A DNA stretch of 64,000 bases from Dipteris shenzhenensis (lineage: Eukaryota > Polypodiophyta > Polypodiopsida > Gleicheniales): the NCBI GenBank assembly GCA_047967505.1, contig CM106539.1. One strand, 5' to 3'. The notes beneath the pieces were generated by a model. That model was given only the letters and a program-made list of their open reading frames with translations. It was not told the DNA's origin and did no database searches. The position numbers and the translations under genes were made by a program. How positions within the stretch are numbered: position 1 is the first letter of the stretch; every line of letters starts with the position of its first letter. Shown piece after piece: positions 33,443 through 45,611 of the stretch.

Positions 33443-34364
33443 GGCTGCATTGAGGAGCATTGTAGTGCTTAAGAGTTGGAGGTTTGGCTTTGACTATTTT
33501 GTTGGGTTGGGAAATGTGAGCCTATGGCCTCTTTTGGGCACCATAAGTAGAGGAGGCTCATGGGAGAAGCTTGTGTCAATCTATTGTTGCAATGGACAGA
33601 CCGTCAGTGCTGCATGCAATGAACTAGTAGTGCTTTTTGGTGAGTGTGAGGGCTAGTGTGATCATCTTTCATTTGGCATTGCAGCAGTTATTCTTGATGA
33701 TGGAGTTCGTTGGGGAGGGGTCAGCAAGGATGGCTATTATGGGAGTGAGAGCCTCATCCAAGGGAACATGCTTGTCAATAAGGGTTGGGTACATACCTTG
33801 TATGTCCTTGCGCTGTCCTATCAAGATGAAAAATCCATCACGCGTGGCATAGATTGCATTGATCTTGGTGGAGGGTCAGACTATTGTCGGAGACTTGTCT
33901 ATATGTCAGAGCTTTATCAGATGGCAAAGTAGTAATTAGATTGGAGGCGCAGTCTTTCCTTTTGCGTGAAGTGGATCAAAGTGGATGTCAGAGTTGGATC
34001 GAAATCAGACTATTTTGGCATAGTAAACTTGGAAAGACTTGTCGGATGTGAGTCAGAGTTGGGTTGGACTCGAGGATTTATGTCGCACGTGCTGGGCAGA
34101 GAGTCATTCATCCACTCATGCGCACTCGTTGGATTGGGGTCAGAGTCAGACACACCGGTCTGATACTCGGAGTGCTTAGTCATCATTGGCAGTGTATCCA
34201 TTAGATTAGAGTTGGACCCTGTGTGGTTTGCGTCAGATGGACATTGGGGCCACACTTTCCACTGTGGGTGCATCGGTTAACTTTCATGTGCCTTCACCAC
34301 TTATGTGATTGGACCTGTATGGTTTAGAGCATACCTAAATGTTGCCAAATATGGAACAACTCAT
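33443..34364. other. Spacer between G2 integrase and extra ORF
   Basis: No gene is seen. Short phrases such as GTCAGAG and TCAGACTA recur. It is probably an untranslated spacer or a decayed intron-like segment of G2. Confidence 0.4.
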
Positions 34365-35640
34365 TTACTTTGTGTATGTCAGACTGGTGTCAGACTTTTG
34401 TCGAAGTTTGTTGTACACAAACTCGTTAATCTGAATAGATGAAACATATACATCATCTCTATTGAGGTCAGTGCAGAGCTGCAAAGAGATTGTATTTATC
34501 TTTGCTTGAGTGGGGTTAGATCCAATGTAAGGTTTTAGCCTGAAACCATTCACTGGTTTGTCAAATGCATGGCCATGAAGGTCAGTTGATTGGAAGGTAC
34601 CTTGATCAAAAACTTCAAGTAGCTTGAAGGGGCCATCATATCTCAGCTTAAACTTTCCTGGCATTTTTCCCAACTTTGTGTTGAACATTAACACTACTAC
34701 TAAATCACCTTTCTTGAACAATTTGAACTTTATGAGGCTGCTCTCCTTTTCTAAATAATATCAATAGTATGTGAACTTGTGAGCCTATCCTCATACAATT
34801 GTAGAAGTTGTTCTAATCTTGCATTGATGGAATCTTCTGGGGATAATCTATTATCTATTGCCACTCTTAGGCTACCTACAAGAAATTCCATAGATACTAC
34901 TGCCTCACAGCCATACACTAACCTGAAAGCTATTAATCCAGTTGCAACCTTGTGTGCTGTTCTAAGTGCCCATAGTACTGAATCCAAGTGTTGATCCCAA
35001 TCCTCTGGGTGATCAACTATATTGTTCTTCTGTATACTTTTTTCATCAGTTTGTTGGAGCTCTCATCTTGCCCATTGGCTTGTGGGTAATAGGCTGTAGA
35101 CTTTTTATGCAACATCATGTGCATTTTAGTCATCTTCCTAATTGTTTTGTTGAGGAAATGGGTCCCTCTGTCTGATACTATTTCAATAGGAACACCAAAC
35201 CTGGTGACAATGTTGTGATAAAGGAAATGTGCCACAGTGCTAGCCTTGCATGTTTTGAGTGCTACAACTTCAACCCATTTTGTACAATAGTCAGTGGCAC
35301 CCAAAATATATTGATTACCTAAAAACTTTGCTGGAGGTCTGATGGGTCCAATAAAATCTAGTTGCCATTTCTGAAAAGGTCCCAGGGGGAGAATTGGTTG
35401 ATGGGGCATCCTATCATTGTCAAGTGGTCTATCATCTCTCTCACATGGCAAACATGCTTTGGCCCAATTACGAGCATCTTTTAAAACTGTAGGCCACCAT
35501 AAACCAGCTTGCAAAATCTTCTTACCTATAATATCTCCAGAGAAGTGTCCTCCTGCTGGTCCTTCATGGGCTTCAGCTAGGATAGCCTTCTACTCATGAT
35601 CTTGCACACATTTTTTGATTACCTGGTCAATTCCTCTTCT
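34365..35640 (-). pseudogene. pol: G2 integrase
   Basis: Minus-strand order: zinc region (GHFSGDIIGKKIL, WWPTVLKDARNWAKACLPC), core with LDFIGPIRPP, ATDYCTKWVE, SDRGTHF and NGQDESSNK (the Asp/Asp/Glu triad is present), then VLWALRTAHK and a C-terminal fold (KLRYDGPFKLLEVFDQGTF). No chromodomain follows. Breaks occur near 35017, 34990 and 34740. Confidence 0.85.
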
Positions 35641-35924
35641 ATACAAAACACCAGCAATTACTAGGAAAGGTCTACTATGTGAAGTAAGTTTCTTTCTCTG
35701 ATCCCTAGTTTATGTTTTAGGGATCAAACCATCAGTAAGAAAGAATAGCATTTTATCATACCAATTTGGTGGTATCTTCAATTCTTACCATGAAAATGCA
35801 TGCATCAGGAAGTTCATCTAGTATACCTATTGGAGCTTCCCAACCTGCTCAAGTAATCAGCAATGGCATGTTGCTTTTCAAGCTTATGCGCAATGATATA
35901 GTCAAACTCCTACAACAAGAGCAT

Positions 35925-36171
35925 CTATCTAGCCAATCTTCTTATTAATTGCAATCTATTGACTAAATAAATGAGAGCTTGATGATCTACATGAAAATTC
36001 ACTTTGTTGCCCAATAAGTAATGCTGAAATTTATGCAATGCATAGATCATTCCAAGTGCTTCCCTTTCTATGACTGCATAGTTCTTTTCATGCTTTGTTA
36101 AGATTCTGCTAGCATAGTAAACTGGTTTGTGAACCACTTAGGTTTTTTTGTTGCATAAGCACTGCACCTAC
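35925..36171 (-). pseudogene. pol: G2 RNase H, downstream half
   Basis: It reads VGAVLMQQ, YYASRILTKHEKNYAVIERE, ALGMIYALHKFQHYLLGN and FHVDHQALIYL. The upstream half is on the other side of G3 at 46275-46330 and ends FEVFVDVFHAV, so G3 hit the RNase H domain. Confidence 0.8.
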
Positions 36172-36176
36172 TACTG

Positions 36177-36525
36177 TGATGCATCCCCTGAATCTAAGGG
36201 ATCCTGCTCATTTCCTCCTAGCCACAGTTTTGTTAGTGATCCCCTTTCCTTTTTCATCATGTTAAAGATCACTCTCTAGAAACCTCCCCCAAGCCTAATG
36301 CTTGCAAAATGGCCTCCTCTTTTGATGTCAGCCCACAAGGGATCTTACCCTTCTAGCCCCCTCATGGGCTCTACTTTGCACCTCTTAATTAATGTCTAGG
36401 CCTCTAGGCATGACCCTAGTCCCAAACCCTCTAGGCCTCATAGTATGCAAGCATCGTCAAGCCCTCTGGTTTCTTGCCTAATCACAATCACAATACATGG
36501 TTCCAGGATTATGGCTGATGTAACA
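36177..36525 (-). repeat. 3' LTR of G3
   Basis: This 349-bp LTR is TG...CA on the minus strand. It lacks about 300 bp present in the other LTR, including the G-rich array. Confidence 0.88.
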
Positions 36526-36540
36526 TTCCCTTCCCCTTAA
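36526..36540 (-). other. Polypurine tract of G3
   Basis: Minus-strand TTAAGGGGAAGGGAA lies directly before the LTR. The pol stop codon (36537-36539) overlaps it. Confidence 0.8.
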
Positions 36541-37860
36541 GAATGGTTTACGTCCTCAAAAACAAAATTGAAAAACCTCCTTTGGAGACTGCTTACCCTT
36601 TCCCATGTTGAACTCTCTTCAAATCTATCTTTCCACTTAACCAAACATTCTTGCCATATAGTATGTCACGTTCTTTTTTCTTGTTTATCTAAAATTCTTT
36701 CTGCTTCATGTGGTAAAGATGCGGGTTCAATGAGTTCAACTAGGATGTCATTTCCAATGAGATTATCATCATCTCCTAATTTTCTTTTGAGCCTACTAGC
36801 ATGAAAAACTGGATGTACTTTACATCCCTCAAGTAAGGCTAATTTGTAAGCAAGTTCTCCAATCCTCTTAAGTATTGTGAATGGTCCACAATACCTAGAA
36901 GACAACTTCGGACATTTACCTGTCTTTAGAGATTCTGAAGATTCAGGTACCTTAAGGTAGACTTTCTCATTTACTTCAAACTCCAACTTTCTACGGTGGG
37001 GGTTTGCATAACTTCATGCTCTATCTTGAGCTCTTCTTATGCTATCTTTAGGTAACTTAAGCATTTGATTCATATCTTCAAGAAAGTCTTTGGCCACTTG
37101 AACCTTCTCTTTTTCGAGTCCCACTGTCATTGGGGCTCTTGGTTGAAATCCATACATCATCATGAATGGACTAAAACCTGTAGCTGAATGTTTGGCACTG
37201 TTATATGCAAATTCTAATATGGGCAAATATTGTTCCCAATTAGTTAGCTGTTTACTTACATATGCTCGAAGCATATCCTTAATTATCTGATTGACCCTTT
37301 CACTTTGAACATCACTCTATGGATGATCCGTGGTGCTCATATTCAATGAAGTTTCCAACCTCTTAAACACAGCTATCCAAAAATGGATGTTAAATTTGCT
37401 ATCCTGATCACTAACAATACCGGCTGGTAGCCCATACAGTCTATAGATATGCTCCACAAATAGCCTAGCTAATTCTAGAGTTTTAACATCTTCATTGATA
37501 GGAATAAAATGAGCCATCTTGGTCAACCGATCCACAATTACCCACACAGAGTTGTGCCCCCTTTGTGTCCTAGGTAATCCTACTATGAAATCCATGGAGA
37601 TGCTTTCCCATTTGCCAGATGGAATCTCCAATGGGTGTAGGAGATCTCCTACCTTAAGGCATTCAGCCTTATTGACCTGGCATTTTTGGCACTTCAATAC
37701 ATAATCTTGGACGTCCTTACCTATTTTAGGCCAAAAGAATTGTCTTTTCAAAAGCACATATGTCTTCTAAATTCCCGGGTGTCCAGCACTCGGACTATCA
37801 TGACATTCAAAAAGGATTTGGTGCCTAATGTCATTATCATTCGAGACACATACTCTACCC
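36537..37860 (-). pseudogene. pol: G3 integrase with GPY/F and chromodomain
   Basis: Zinc region FFWPKIGKDVQDYVLKCQKC. Core: MDFIVGLPRTQ (first Asp), SDQDSKF (second Asp), VQSERVNQ (Glu). Then ILEFAYNSAKHSATGFSPF. The GPY/F module reads LSSRYCGPFTILKRIGELAY and VHPVFHASRLKR. The chromodomain (about 36540-36700) reads ECLVKWKDRFEESSTWE. It should bind modified histone H3 and steer insertion to heterochromatin, as known for chromoviruses. TGA at about 36666 in the chromodomain fits CGA-to-TGA. Other stops lie near 37315 and 37012. Confidence 0.88.
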
Positions 37861-38059
37861 TTGTAGAGCAGTAGCCATCTTTAATAGTATTTTTTTTCCA
37901 CTTGAGTCCTTTATCACCAACCTGTGGTGTGTCGCCATTTCCATGTGACTCCTCAGTGAAAGCCTCTCAATTAGTTGGAACCCTGTTTTTAATTGCTTTC
38001 CACATTTCAGAGAAGTGAGGATGAAACTCACATTTCCCTTTAAGGACTCTAGGAAATCA

Positions 38060-38873
38060 TTCTAAAATTGAGTAAAACTCAATTCATTAACAATTGGCAT
38101 TTGGCTAAGAGAGTCTGCTACCACATTGAACTTCCCTTTCCTATATGTCAATTGTATATCAAATTCTTGCATTAACTCAGCCCATCTAGCTTTTCTACCG
38201 TTAAGCTCTGGCTGATTACAAATCCTTTTAATGCTCTCCTAATCAAAGATGATCTCAAATTTTGCACCATATAAGTAGTTCCTCCACTTCTTTAAAGCAT
38301 AGACTATAGCATATAGTTCCTTCTCATATGCCAAGTAATTCCGTTGGGCACGATCTAACTTTTTGCTTTCAAAAGCCACTGGTCGACCTTTTTGTATAAG
38401 TACTGCCCCAACAGCAAAATCACTGGCATGTGTCTCAACCACGGATGGTTCATTGGGATCCACTACTTTTAAGACAAGAGCTGCCACTATAGCTACCTTT
38501 AATTTTTCAAAACTTATCTTTTGAGGTTCATCCCATATGAAGGTGCTTCCCTTCCCCTTAAGCTAGTTTGTCATTGGAACATCAATCCTAGCATAATCTT
38601 GGATGAATCTCCTATAGAATCCTGACAAAGCTAAGAATATCTATAATTCTTCTAGATTTGTAGGATGTGGACATTCCAATATGGCCCTTACTTTATCAGG
38701 GTCCATACGAACCCCTTCTTGGGATATTATATGTCCCAAGTATTTCACTTCTTTTTCAAAGAATTCACATTTGGATTCTTTAGCAAAGAGTGAATTATCT
38801 TTAAGCAGTTGGAACACTTTTCGCAAATGTTCCAAATGCTTTTCCTTGGTTTTACTATAAATAAGGATAATAC
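38060..38873 (-). pseudogene. pol: G3 RT (C-part) and RNase H
   Basis: RT resumes right at the active-site strand (SIILIYSKTKEKHLEHLRKV) and has LGHIISQEGVRMDPDKV. RNase H has VVETHASDFAVGAVL, PVAFESKKLDRAQRNY and TYRKGKFNVVADSLS. The upstream half of RT is absent on the other side of copia F. Confidence 0.85.
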
Positions 38874-39605
38874 TATTAGATATCAATGCTCCACTCTCTT
38901 TTAACTATGCGAGAACTAGCTAACACTACTTGTAAGCCCCCCATATGAGGAGAAGGCATTTGAGTAGCTCGGTTATCTGGTAGGTCCTAGTTTGGACACC
39001 AGATGGGGGCCATGTGTGGCCTGATGGTTGGACGGCTTTGGATAGAGTTGGCACACCACCAACTAGGCTACATGCAAGTGCGGGAAGGCATCCCTTGATT
39101 GACCGCACTGAGGGTAGATGGAGCATTTCTCGGGGCAGCCCACTCTCGGGTTGCAGGGCCCGTTTGGAGCCTGAGATGATCTCGGATGGCTCTAGACCGA
39201 ACCGAGACCGTACGTCAGTTGTCTATTTTGTGCGCAGGCTCTATCGAATGGTCGGTGGCCTATTTCAGGACCAATCCCCAGTCGACCATTTTGGGCGGAT
39301 TGGGTCGGTCACCCAATTGAGCCTAACTGACTACGACTGGTGGCTATATAAGAGCAAGCCCGTGAAGCCCATTTCATCACTGGCTACAACAACCATGATT
39401 TCCTTAGCATCCAGCCTCCATCTTCTACTGTTTCCAGCACGCCATCAAAGCTTCTTTCACAGGAGCGCACGGTTGGGATGCAGCGCCATCTATTGTATCA
39501 GTTCTACAGTAATCAAATTTTTGATTCTCCATACTATCTTGTTTTCTCTCTTGCATACGTGATCTTGTTATCTGTTGAGCATAGACGTTGTATTATTTTC
39601 TTACA
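38874..39605 (+). repeat. 5' LTR of F
   Basis: This 732-bp LTR begins TATTAGATATC (TG changed to TA) and ends TCTTACA. TATA box TATATAA lies at 39345-39351. It is followed by the primer site TGGTATCAGAGC. Confidence 0.88.
39345..39351 (+). promoter_or_regulatory. TATA box, F 5' LTR
   Basis: TATATAA followed by GAGC. The same box is present in the 3' LTR at 44127-44133. Confidence 0.6.
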
Positions 39606-39617
39606 TGGTATCAGAGC
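39606..39617 (+). other. Primer binding site of F
   Basis: TGGTATCAGAGC, perfect initiator tRNA-Met complement, abuts the LTR. Confidence 0.9.
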
Positions 39618-39645
39618 TTAGACTCTAGCAAGAAGATTGTGAGAG

Positions 39646-40505
39646 ATGGCCCAGCCCGCAAGACTACGAATCCCACCATTCGGTGAAAGCAGAAAGTTGG
39701 ACGGCTCTAACTATCCACTCTGGAAGTTTAAGATGAAGACCATCCTAAGTGCATACGAGCTTTGGGACACTGCTACTGGGGTGGACGTGAGGTCAGTTGC
39801 GAGATCTGATCCAGCCAATACAGGACAACAGGTAGTACCAACTGCAGATGAGATTCTCGCGTGGACAAGAACAAATGCAGATGCGCTGTATTCTATTGTC
39901 TGCAGTGTTAATGATTCCATCATGGCATTAATTCAACATGTCACTACAGCGAAGGAGGCATGGACGGTCTTGAAAAATCAGTACGAGACCATGAATCAGA
40001 TGCGGATTCAGAATCTAGAGACTCAACTTGCGAACGAGATGTTGTTTGAGTCTGAAGCGGTAGATAAGTCCATCACTAGGGTGAAGAATCTGTGCGATCA
40101 GATGACTGCGATTGGCATCACCATCACTAGCAAGAATCTAGCATGGAGGTGCATACAGATTCTCCCACCAAAGTACGATGGTCTTGTTACGGTGCTGATT
40201 ACACAGAACAGAAATCCTCCCCTCAACTTTGAGGATTTCAGTGCGATGCTTCTAGAGGAGGAGATGCATCAAAAGACGAGGACTGGAGAAGATTCGGCTT
40301 TTTGGACCGGATCAAAGAAAGGTAAGGGTAAGGACTCTGGTAACCCATCTTCTTCTGATGATAAAAAGAGAAAGAAGAAGACCAAGTGCTTCTATTGCAA
40401 CAAGGCAGGGCACAAGCAGAATGAGTGCTGAAAGAAGATTGCAGATGAGAACGGAGTAAAGAAAGAGTCCAGCAATAGCGCACAGGCAGTACCAGTAGAG
40501 CTGTT
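39646..40505 (+). pseudogene. gag: F gag
   Basis: It starts MAQPARLRIPPFGES 40 bp after the LTR. The capsid part has KLDGSNYPLWKFKMKTIL and AKEAWTVLKNQYE. The zinc knuckle is CFYCNKAGHKQNEC (near 40387-40428), followed at once by TGA (40429-40431) where Trp is usual. A frame change near 40505 precedes protease. Confidence 0.87.
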
Positions 40506-41765
40506 CATTGCAAAATGAGATCGCAATTGAGGAGATCTGCATGGAGGTAGTTCATGTACCTGTGGATGAACCATGGATCATTGACAGTGGTGCATCGTGC
40601 CACATGACCGGTCCGAAGGATTGGTATACCTCTCTACAACCGGTAGGGGATGACATCCTAATAGCAGTCGGCAATGATGCAAAATGTCTAGCAAAAGGAA
40701 AAGGTACGATTGCTCTCAAGTCAGATGGAGTTGTAAAAGAGTTGTCCGATGTTCTTTATGTGCCAAATATCAAGAGGAACTTTTTGTCCATTTGTGCAAT
40801 CACAGATCGGGACCTCGAAGTTCAATTCGATAAGAATGGTGCACAGATCCTGGATCTTCAAGGAAAGGTCGTTAGTAAAGGTACACGACGCAACAACATT
40901 TACGAACTCTTAGCTTTCAGTGCTCAAGCGGATGTGAAGAACACTAAGCTGTGGCATGAGAGGTTTGGTCATCTAAACCTTAGTTCTTTGAAGGAGATGC
41001 ATAAAAGTGGAATGATTGCAGACCTACCAAAAATTTCAGATCTACCCGATGTATGTGAAGCTTGCACGATGGGCAAGTAGCATTAGCATCCCTTTTCATT
41101 AAGAGGCCAGAAGGGCAAAGGCTCCTCTAGAGCTCGTTCACACGGACCTTTGCGGAAAGATGGAGAGGGAAGCTTTGGGTGGTTCCTACTACTTCATGAC
41201 GCTGATCGACGACTACAATAGAAGGATATGGATATACTTCCTGAAGACGAAAGACGAGGCTTTTAGTAGGTTCAAGGAATGGCATGTAATGGTCAAGAAA
41301 GAATCGGGGAGGAAGGTGAAGAAGCTGAGATCAAATAGAGGTGGAGAGTTCACATCGATTGAATTCGAAAGTTACTACAAAAGTCATGGGATCAAGAGTC
41401 AAAAACCCCCGCCACATACATCACAGCAAAATGGAGTAGTAGAATGCAAGATGCACGTCATCTGCGAAATGGGTCGGAGTATGATGAAAGGGAAAGATTT
41501 GCCAAAGACTTTCTGGGCTGAAGCATGTAACATTGTAGTTTACATCCTCAATCATAGCTACACGAAGGCTGTGAATGGGATGGCTCCACTTTCTGGTGAG
41601 AAACCTTCAACTGCACATTTCAGAGTTTTTGGATGTGACTGTTTTGTGCATATCCCTGATGCTACCAGGACCAAATGGGAACCGAAGAGCCGGAAGTGTA
41701 TTTTCTTGGGCTACAGTGAAGAGGCGAAGGGTTACTATCTTTATAACCCTGTTACAAGAAGGTAA
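40506..41765 (+). pseudogene. pol: F protease and integrase
   Basis: Protease WIIDSGASCHMTG lies near 40575. The integrase zinc region reads LWHERFGHLNLSSLKEMH and CEACTMGK, then TAG (41078-41080). Core: VHTDLCGK (first Asp, frame-shifted) and LRSNRGGEFTS, where the second catalytic residue is Asn instead of Asp. Glu is in NGVVECKMH. The end has PKSRKCIFLGYS at about 41690-41720, the counterpart of the family C junction. Confidence 0.87.
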
Positions 41766-43623
41766 TTGTAAGTTGCGATGTAGTCTTCTCAGAACAGTCG
41801 CATCAATTGGAGGAGGATGCTTCCTTCCTAGACAACTAGGACCAAGATATCCATCCAGTAATGCCACCAACAATAGACCGAACTCCCCCAGTGGTGCTTG
41901 GGAGGATTCAAGACAAAGAAGATGAAGAAGAGCCTATAGAACCACAACAGCAATAGCCATTCTCGAAGTGGGTAAAGCAGCTTTTGGATGGCAGAGAACC
42001 TCCAGCCATTGAGGAGGAATCATCTGAACACCACCGGTCCAAGAGATTAGAGGAGCAAAGAAGGGTGCAGAAACACTTGGTCAACTATGCTTTGATGACA
42101 TAAGTGATCCGTGCTGATGAACCCAAGTGTCTTGAAGAGGCACAGGGCGATGATAGGTGGATGGTGGCTATACAGTCGGAGTATGGCTCCATAATGCAGA
42201 ACAACACTTGGGACCTTGTGGATCGACCACCAAAACGCAAGGTAATCGGAACCAAGTGGGTGTACAAGACCAAGTACAAGTCCGACGGCACGTTGGATAA
42301 GTACAAGGCTCGGCTCATGGCAAAAGGATTTGCACAGGTACATGGTTTTGATTATCAAGATACTTTTGCTCCCATAGCTTGACTAACCACAATTCATAGT
42401 GTTTTGGTTTTAGCTGCCCAGGGAAGTTGGCCCGTGAATCAGATGGATGTGAAATCCACCTTTTTGAATGGAGATCTCAAGGAGGAGGTATACGTGGAAC
42501 AACCACCAGGTTTTGAGATCCTTGGTTTAGAAGGTAAAGTCTACAAACTGAAGAAGGCACTTTACGGGATGAAACAGGCCCCACGAGCATGGTACCAGTG
42601 AATTGATGCCTACTTTCTGCAAAACGGGTTCAGAAGGAGCCCATCTGATGCAAATTTGTATATCTTCAGAGAAGGAGGTAGGTGTATGATCATGGTCCTT
42701 TATGTGGACGACCTTGTCAGAACAGGGAACCATGAAGAGAAGATCTCATAGACGAAGCATTTGCTAGGAAGAGCGTTTGAAATAACAGACCTCGGACTGA
42801 TGCATTTCTGTTTGGGGATTGAAGTTTGGCAGGGCCAAAACAGATCTTCATTTCACAGCTGAAGTATGCTGGAGAGATACTGAAGGCATTTGGCATGGCT
42901 AAGTGCAAGACAGTTGGTACCCTTATGGAGGTTGACACGAAGCTCTCAAACGAGGATTCATCACCACTGGTGGACGAAGCAAGGTACATAAGGCTTGTGG
43001 GCATCTTGATTTACCTGTGCAACACACGGCTAGACATCAGTTTTGCGACTGGTGTACTAAGTAGGTTTTCCAATAAGCCTCAAGAGAACCATTGGAGGGC
43101 AGGGATGCGGGTGCTGAAATACATCAAAGGCACACTTGATTATGGCATCACCTATACCAAGGGCAACATCTTGACCAGATTCTATGACTCGGATTGGGCA
43201 AGAGACATGGACAGCAGGAGATCAGTGACAGGGTACTGTTTCTCACTTAGATGTGGAGTTGTGTCATGGGTCAGCAAGAAGCAACCCACAGTTGCTCTTT
43301 CTTCTACCGAGGCTAAGTACAAATCTGCATGCTTTGCTTCTTGCAAGGCAATGTGGTTGAGGAGGACTTTGGGGGACATGGGTGCAGTGCAAAATAAGCC
43401 TACGCAGTTATCATGTGACAATCAGAGCTGGATGGTGATTGCAAAGAACCCGGTGTTCCATGCTCACACAAAACAGATTGAGATTCAATATCACTTTGAT
43501 GGAGAGGTCGACTTGGAGTATTGTCCGACTACAGAGAATGTTGTGGACATCTTCACAAAGGATCTTGGAAGAGACTTGCTGGAGAGGCATCTTCATCGAC
43601 TTGGCATTGGGCTAAAAAAGTAA
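41766..43623 (+). pseudogene. pol: F reverse transcriptase and RNase H
   Basis: [28 protein letters not shown], and YVDD at 42701-42712. TGA at about 42380 and 42600 stand where Arg (CGA) is usual, and TAG near 42750 where Gln is likely. A frame change lies near 42830. RNase H: YDSDWARDMDS, ALSSTEAKY and VFHAHTKQIEIQYH, ending at 43621-43623 just before the polypurine tract (43644-43653). Confidence 0.87.
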
Positions 43624-43653
43624 GTTCACTTGCAGGTGGACATTGAGGGGGGG

Positions 43654-44368
43654 TGTTAGATATCAATGCTCCACTCTCTTGTAACTACGCGGGAACTAGC
43701 TAACTCTACTTATAAGCCCCCCATATGAGGAGAAGGCATTTGAGTAGCTCGGTTATCCGATAGGTCCTGGTTTGGACACTAAGTGGGGGCCATATGTGGC
43801 CTGATGGCTGGACGACTTCAGATAGAGTTGGCACACTGCCAACTAGGCTACATGCAAGTACAGAAAGGCATCCCTTGACTGACCGCACTAAGGGTGGATG
43901 GAGCATTTCCCAGGGCAGCCCACTCTCGAGTTGCAGGGCCCGTTTAGAGCCTCAGATGATCTCGGATGGCTTTGGGCCGGAACCAAGACTGTACGTCAGT
44001 TGCTCTATTTTGCGCACCGGTTCTATCGTATGGTCGATGGCCTATTTCGGGACCGACCCCCAGTTGACTGTTTTGGGTGGACTGGGTTGGTCACCCAATT
44101 GAGCCTAACCGACTATGACTGGTGGCTATATAAGAGCAAGCTCGTGAAGCCCATTTCATCACTGGCTATAGCAACCCTAATTTCCTTAGCATTCAGCCTC
44201 CGTCTTCTACTATTTCCAGCATGCCATCGAAGCTTCTTTCACAGGAGCACACGGTTGGGAGGCAGTGCCATATATTGTATCAGTTCTATAGTAATTAAAT
44301 TTTTGATTCTCCACACTATCTTGTTTTCTCTCTTGTGTACGTGATCTTGTTATCTGTTGAGCATAGAC
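43654..44368 (+). repeat. 3' LTR of F, right end missing
   Basis: It matches 38874-39576, then breaks off after GCATAGAC. The last about 29 bp of the LTR are replaced by G3 gag sequence. Confidence 0.85.
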
Positions 44369-45549
44369 TCAATGTACTTTTTAGTACCATTATGTGGGAG
44401 CACTTGCACCACAAGCACTTATCTTTGTGGAGGTCTATTTGGGGCTTTAGCTCTCACTGGTTTATGCTTAGGGCAGTTCCAATCAGCATGGTCTTTGCCC
44501 AAACATTTGAAGCAAAGATTTTCTTGCGTGGCTCTTTCATAATCCTCTTTCTTCAAGAGAGGATAATTTTGTGTTTGAGTTTTCTTAGGTGGTGCCTAAG
44601 GAACCTCATTCTTAAAGTGGCCCTTCCTTTTCAAATTGGGAAATTTATTGAACTTTGGAACAAAACCTATTTGCTCTGAAGTTCCAACTCTAAATTTCCC
44701 CATTGTATCATCGTATATTTGGGCATACTTAATGGCTTCCTCAAAGGTTTTAGGAGAATTTATTTTCACCTCAACCTTATAAGTGTCTTTTAGACCTCTC
44801 ACAAAACCCCTTATCTTTTGGAATTCATCAATTCCCTTTAGCTGAAGGATTGCCTCCCTATAGTTCACTATGTACTAGACTAGAGTGTTTTTACCCATAG
44901 TGCAACTGTCCCAAGCCTCCCACGCACTTTCTAATTCATTTTTTGGTAAAAACTCTTTTAGGAAGGCTTGTTCAAACTCAATCCAATACCTAGGAATTCT
45001 ATCGCTCTCCTTGAGGCTCATCCATCATTTATAGGCTTTATTCCCAAGGGAAAGACTTGCTTCCATGACTTGATTTTCAAGAGGAGTATTCCTGAGTCAA
45101 TAAAAGTCTTGCCACTTTTGCAAGAACATATTACATCTTTATTATGCTCCTTTTCTTCCTCATTGAAAATTGGCAGTTTTAAGTCCTTAAGGATGTTCGA
45201 GGTTTCTCTAAGTTAAGAGGTAGACCTCTCAACTTGATTAGGAGGAATCGGTGATTTTTCAGTAATAGATACCGATTGAGAATCGGCTATCTTAGTCAGC
45301 TAGGGCTTTTAGTGTTTCACTGCTGATAACCCCTAACTGTGTTTCTATATTTTGTGTTCGAGTTTCAAGTTTAGTGAATTCCGTATACTGAATTCCATAA
45401 TCACCGTAATCAATATCCTCCATTTCCACATTATCCTCTTGATTTTCAATTTTCACCTTCTCATGTGTTTCCTCTCCAACTATTGCTTTCCCCTTTCTAG
45501 CCCTTTCCTCGGCCTCCCTAATCATACCAGCCCTTTTTGGAGTGGTCAT
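44369..45549 (-). pseudogene. gag: G3 gag
   Basis: Minus-strand start near 45549 (MTTPKRAGMIREAEERARKG). Frame change near 45310, then the gypsy Gag domain (LGNKAYKWWMSLKES, IEFEQAFLKEF) and FEEAIKYAQIYDD. Zinc knuckle CFKCLGKDHADWNC at 44473-44514. It ends at the F junction, so protease is missing. Confidence 0.83.
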
Positions 45550-45611
45550 TATAAAGGCGTATATTTTCTAGAAATTATAAAGCAAAGCGCTTTATGTTAG
45601 AGAGAAAAATG

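Larger units (their letters stand above)
38874..44368 (+). mobile_element. F: copia element inside G3, 3' end deleted
   Basis: 5' LTR 38874-39605, primer site 39606, gag, PR, IN, RT, RH, polypurine tract and 3' LTR from 43654. The 3' LTR stops matching at 44368, about 29 bp short of the LTR end, and G3 gag follows immediately. Its polypurine tract and LTR start (TGTTAGATAT) resemble family C, so they are relatives. Confidence 0.88.

Noticed and set aside
39014-39562. 182-codon frame, and its counterpart at 43898-44344
   Set aside because: These are chance frames in the two LTRs of copia F.
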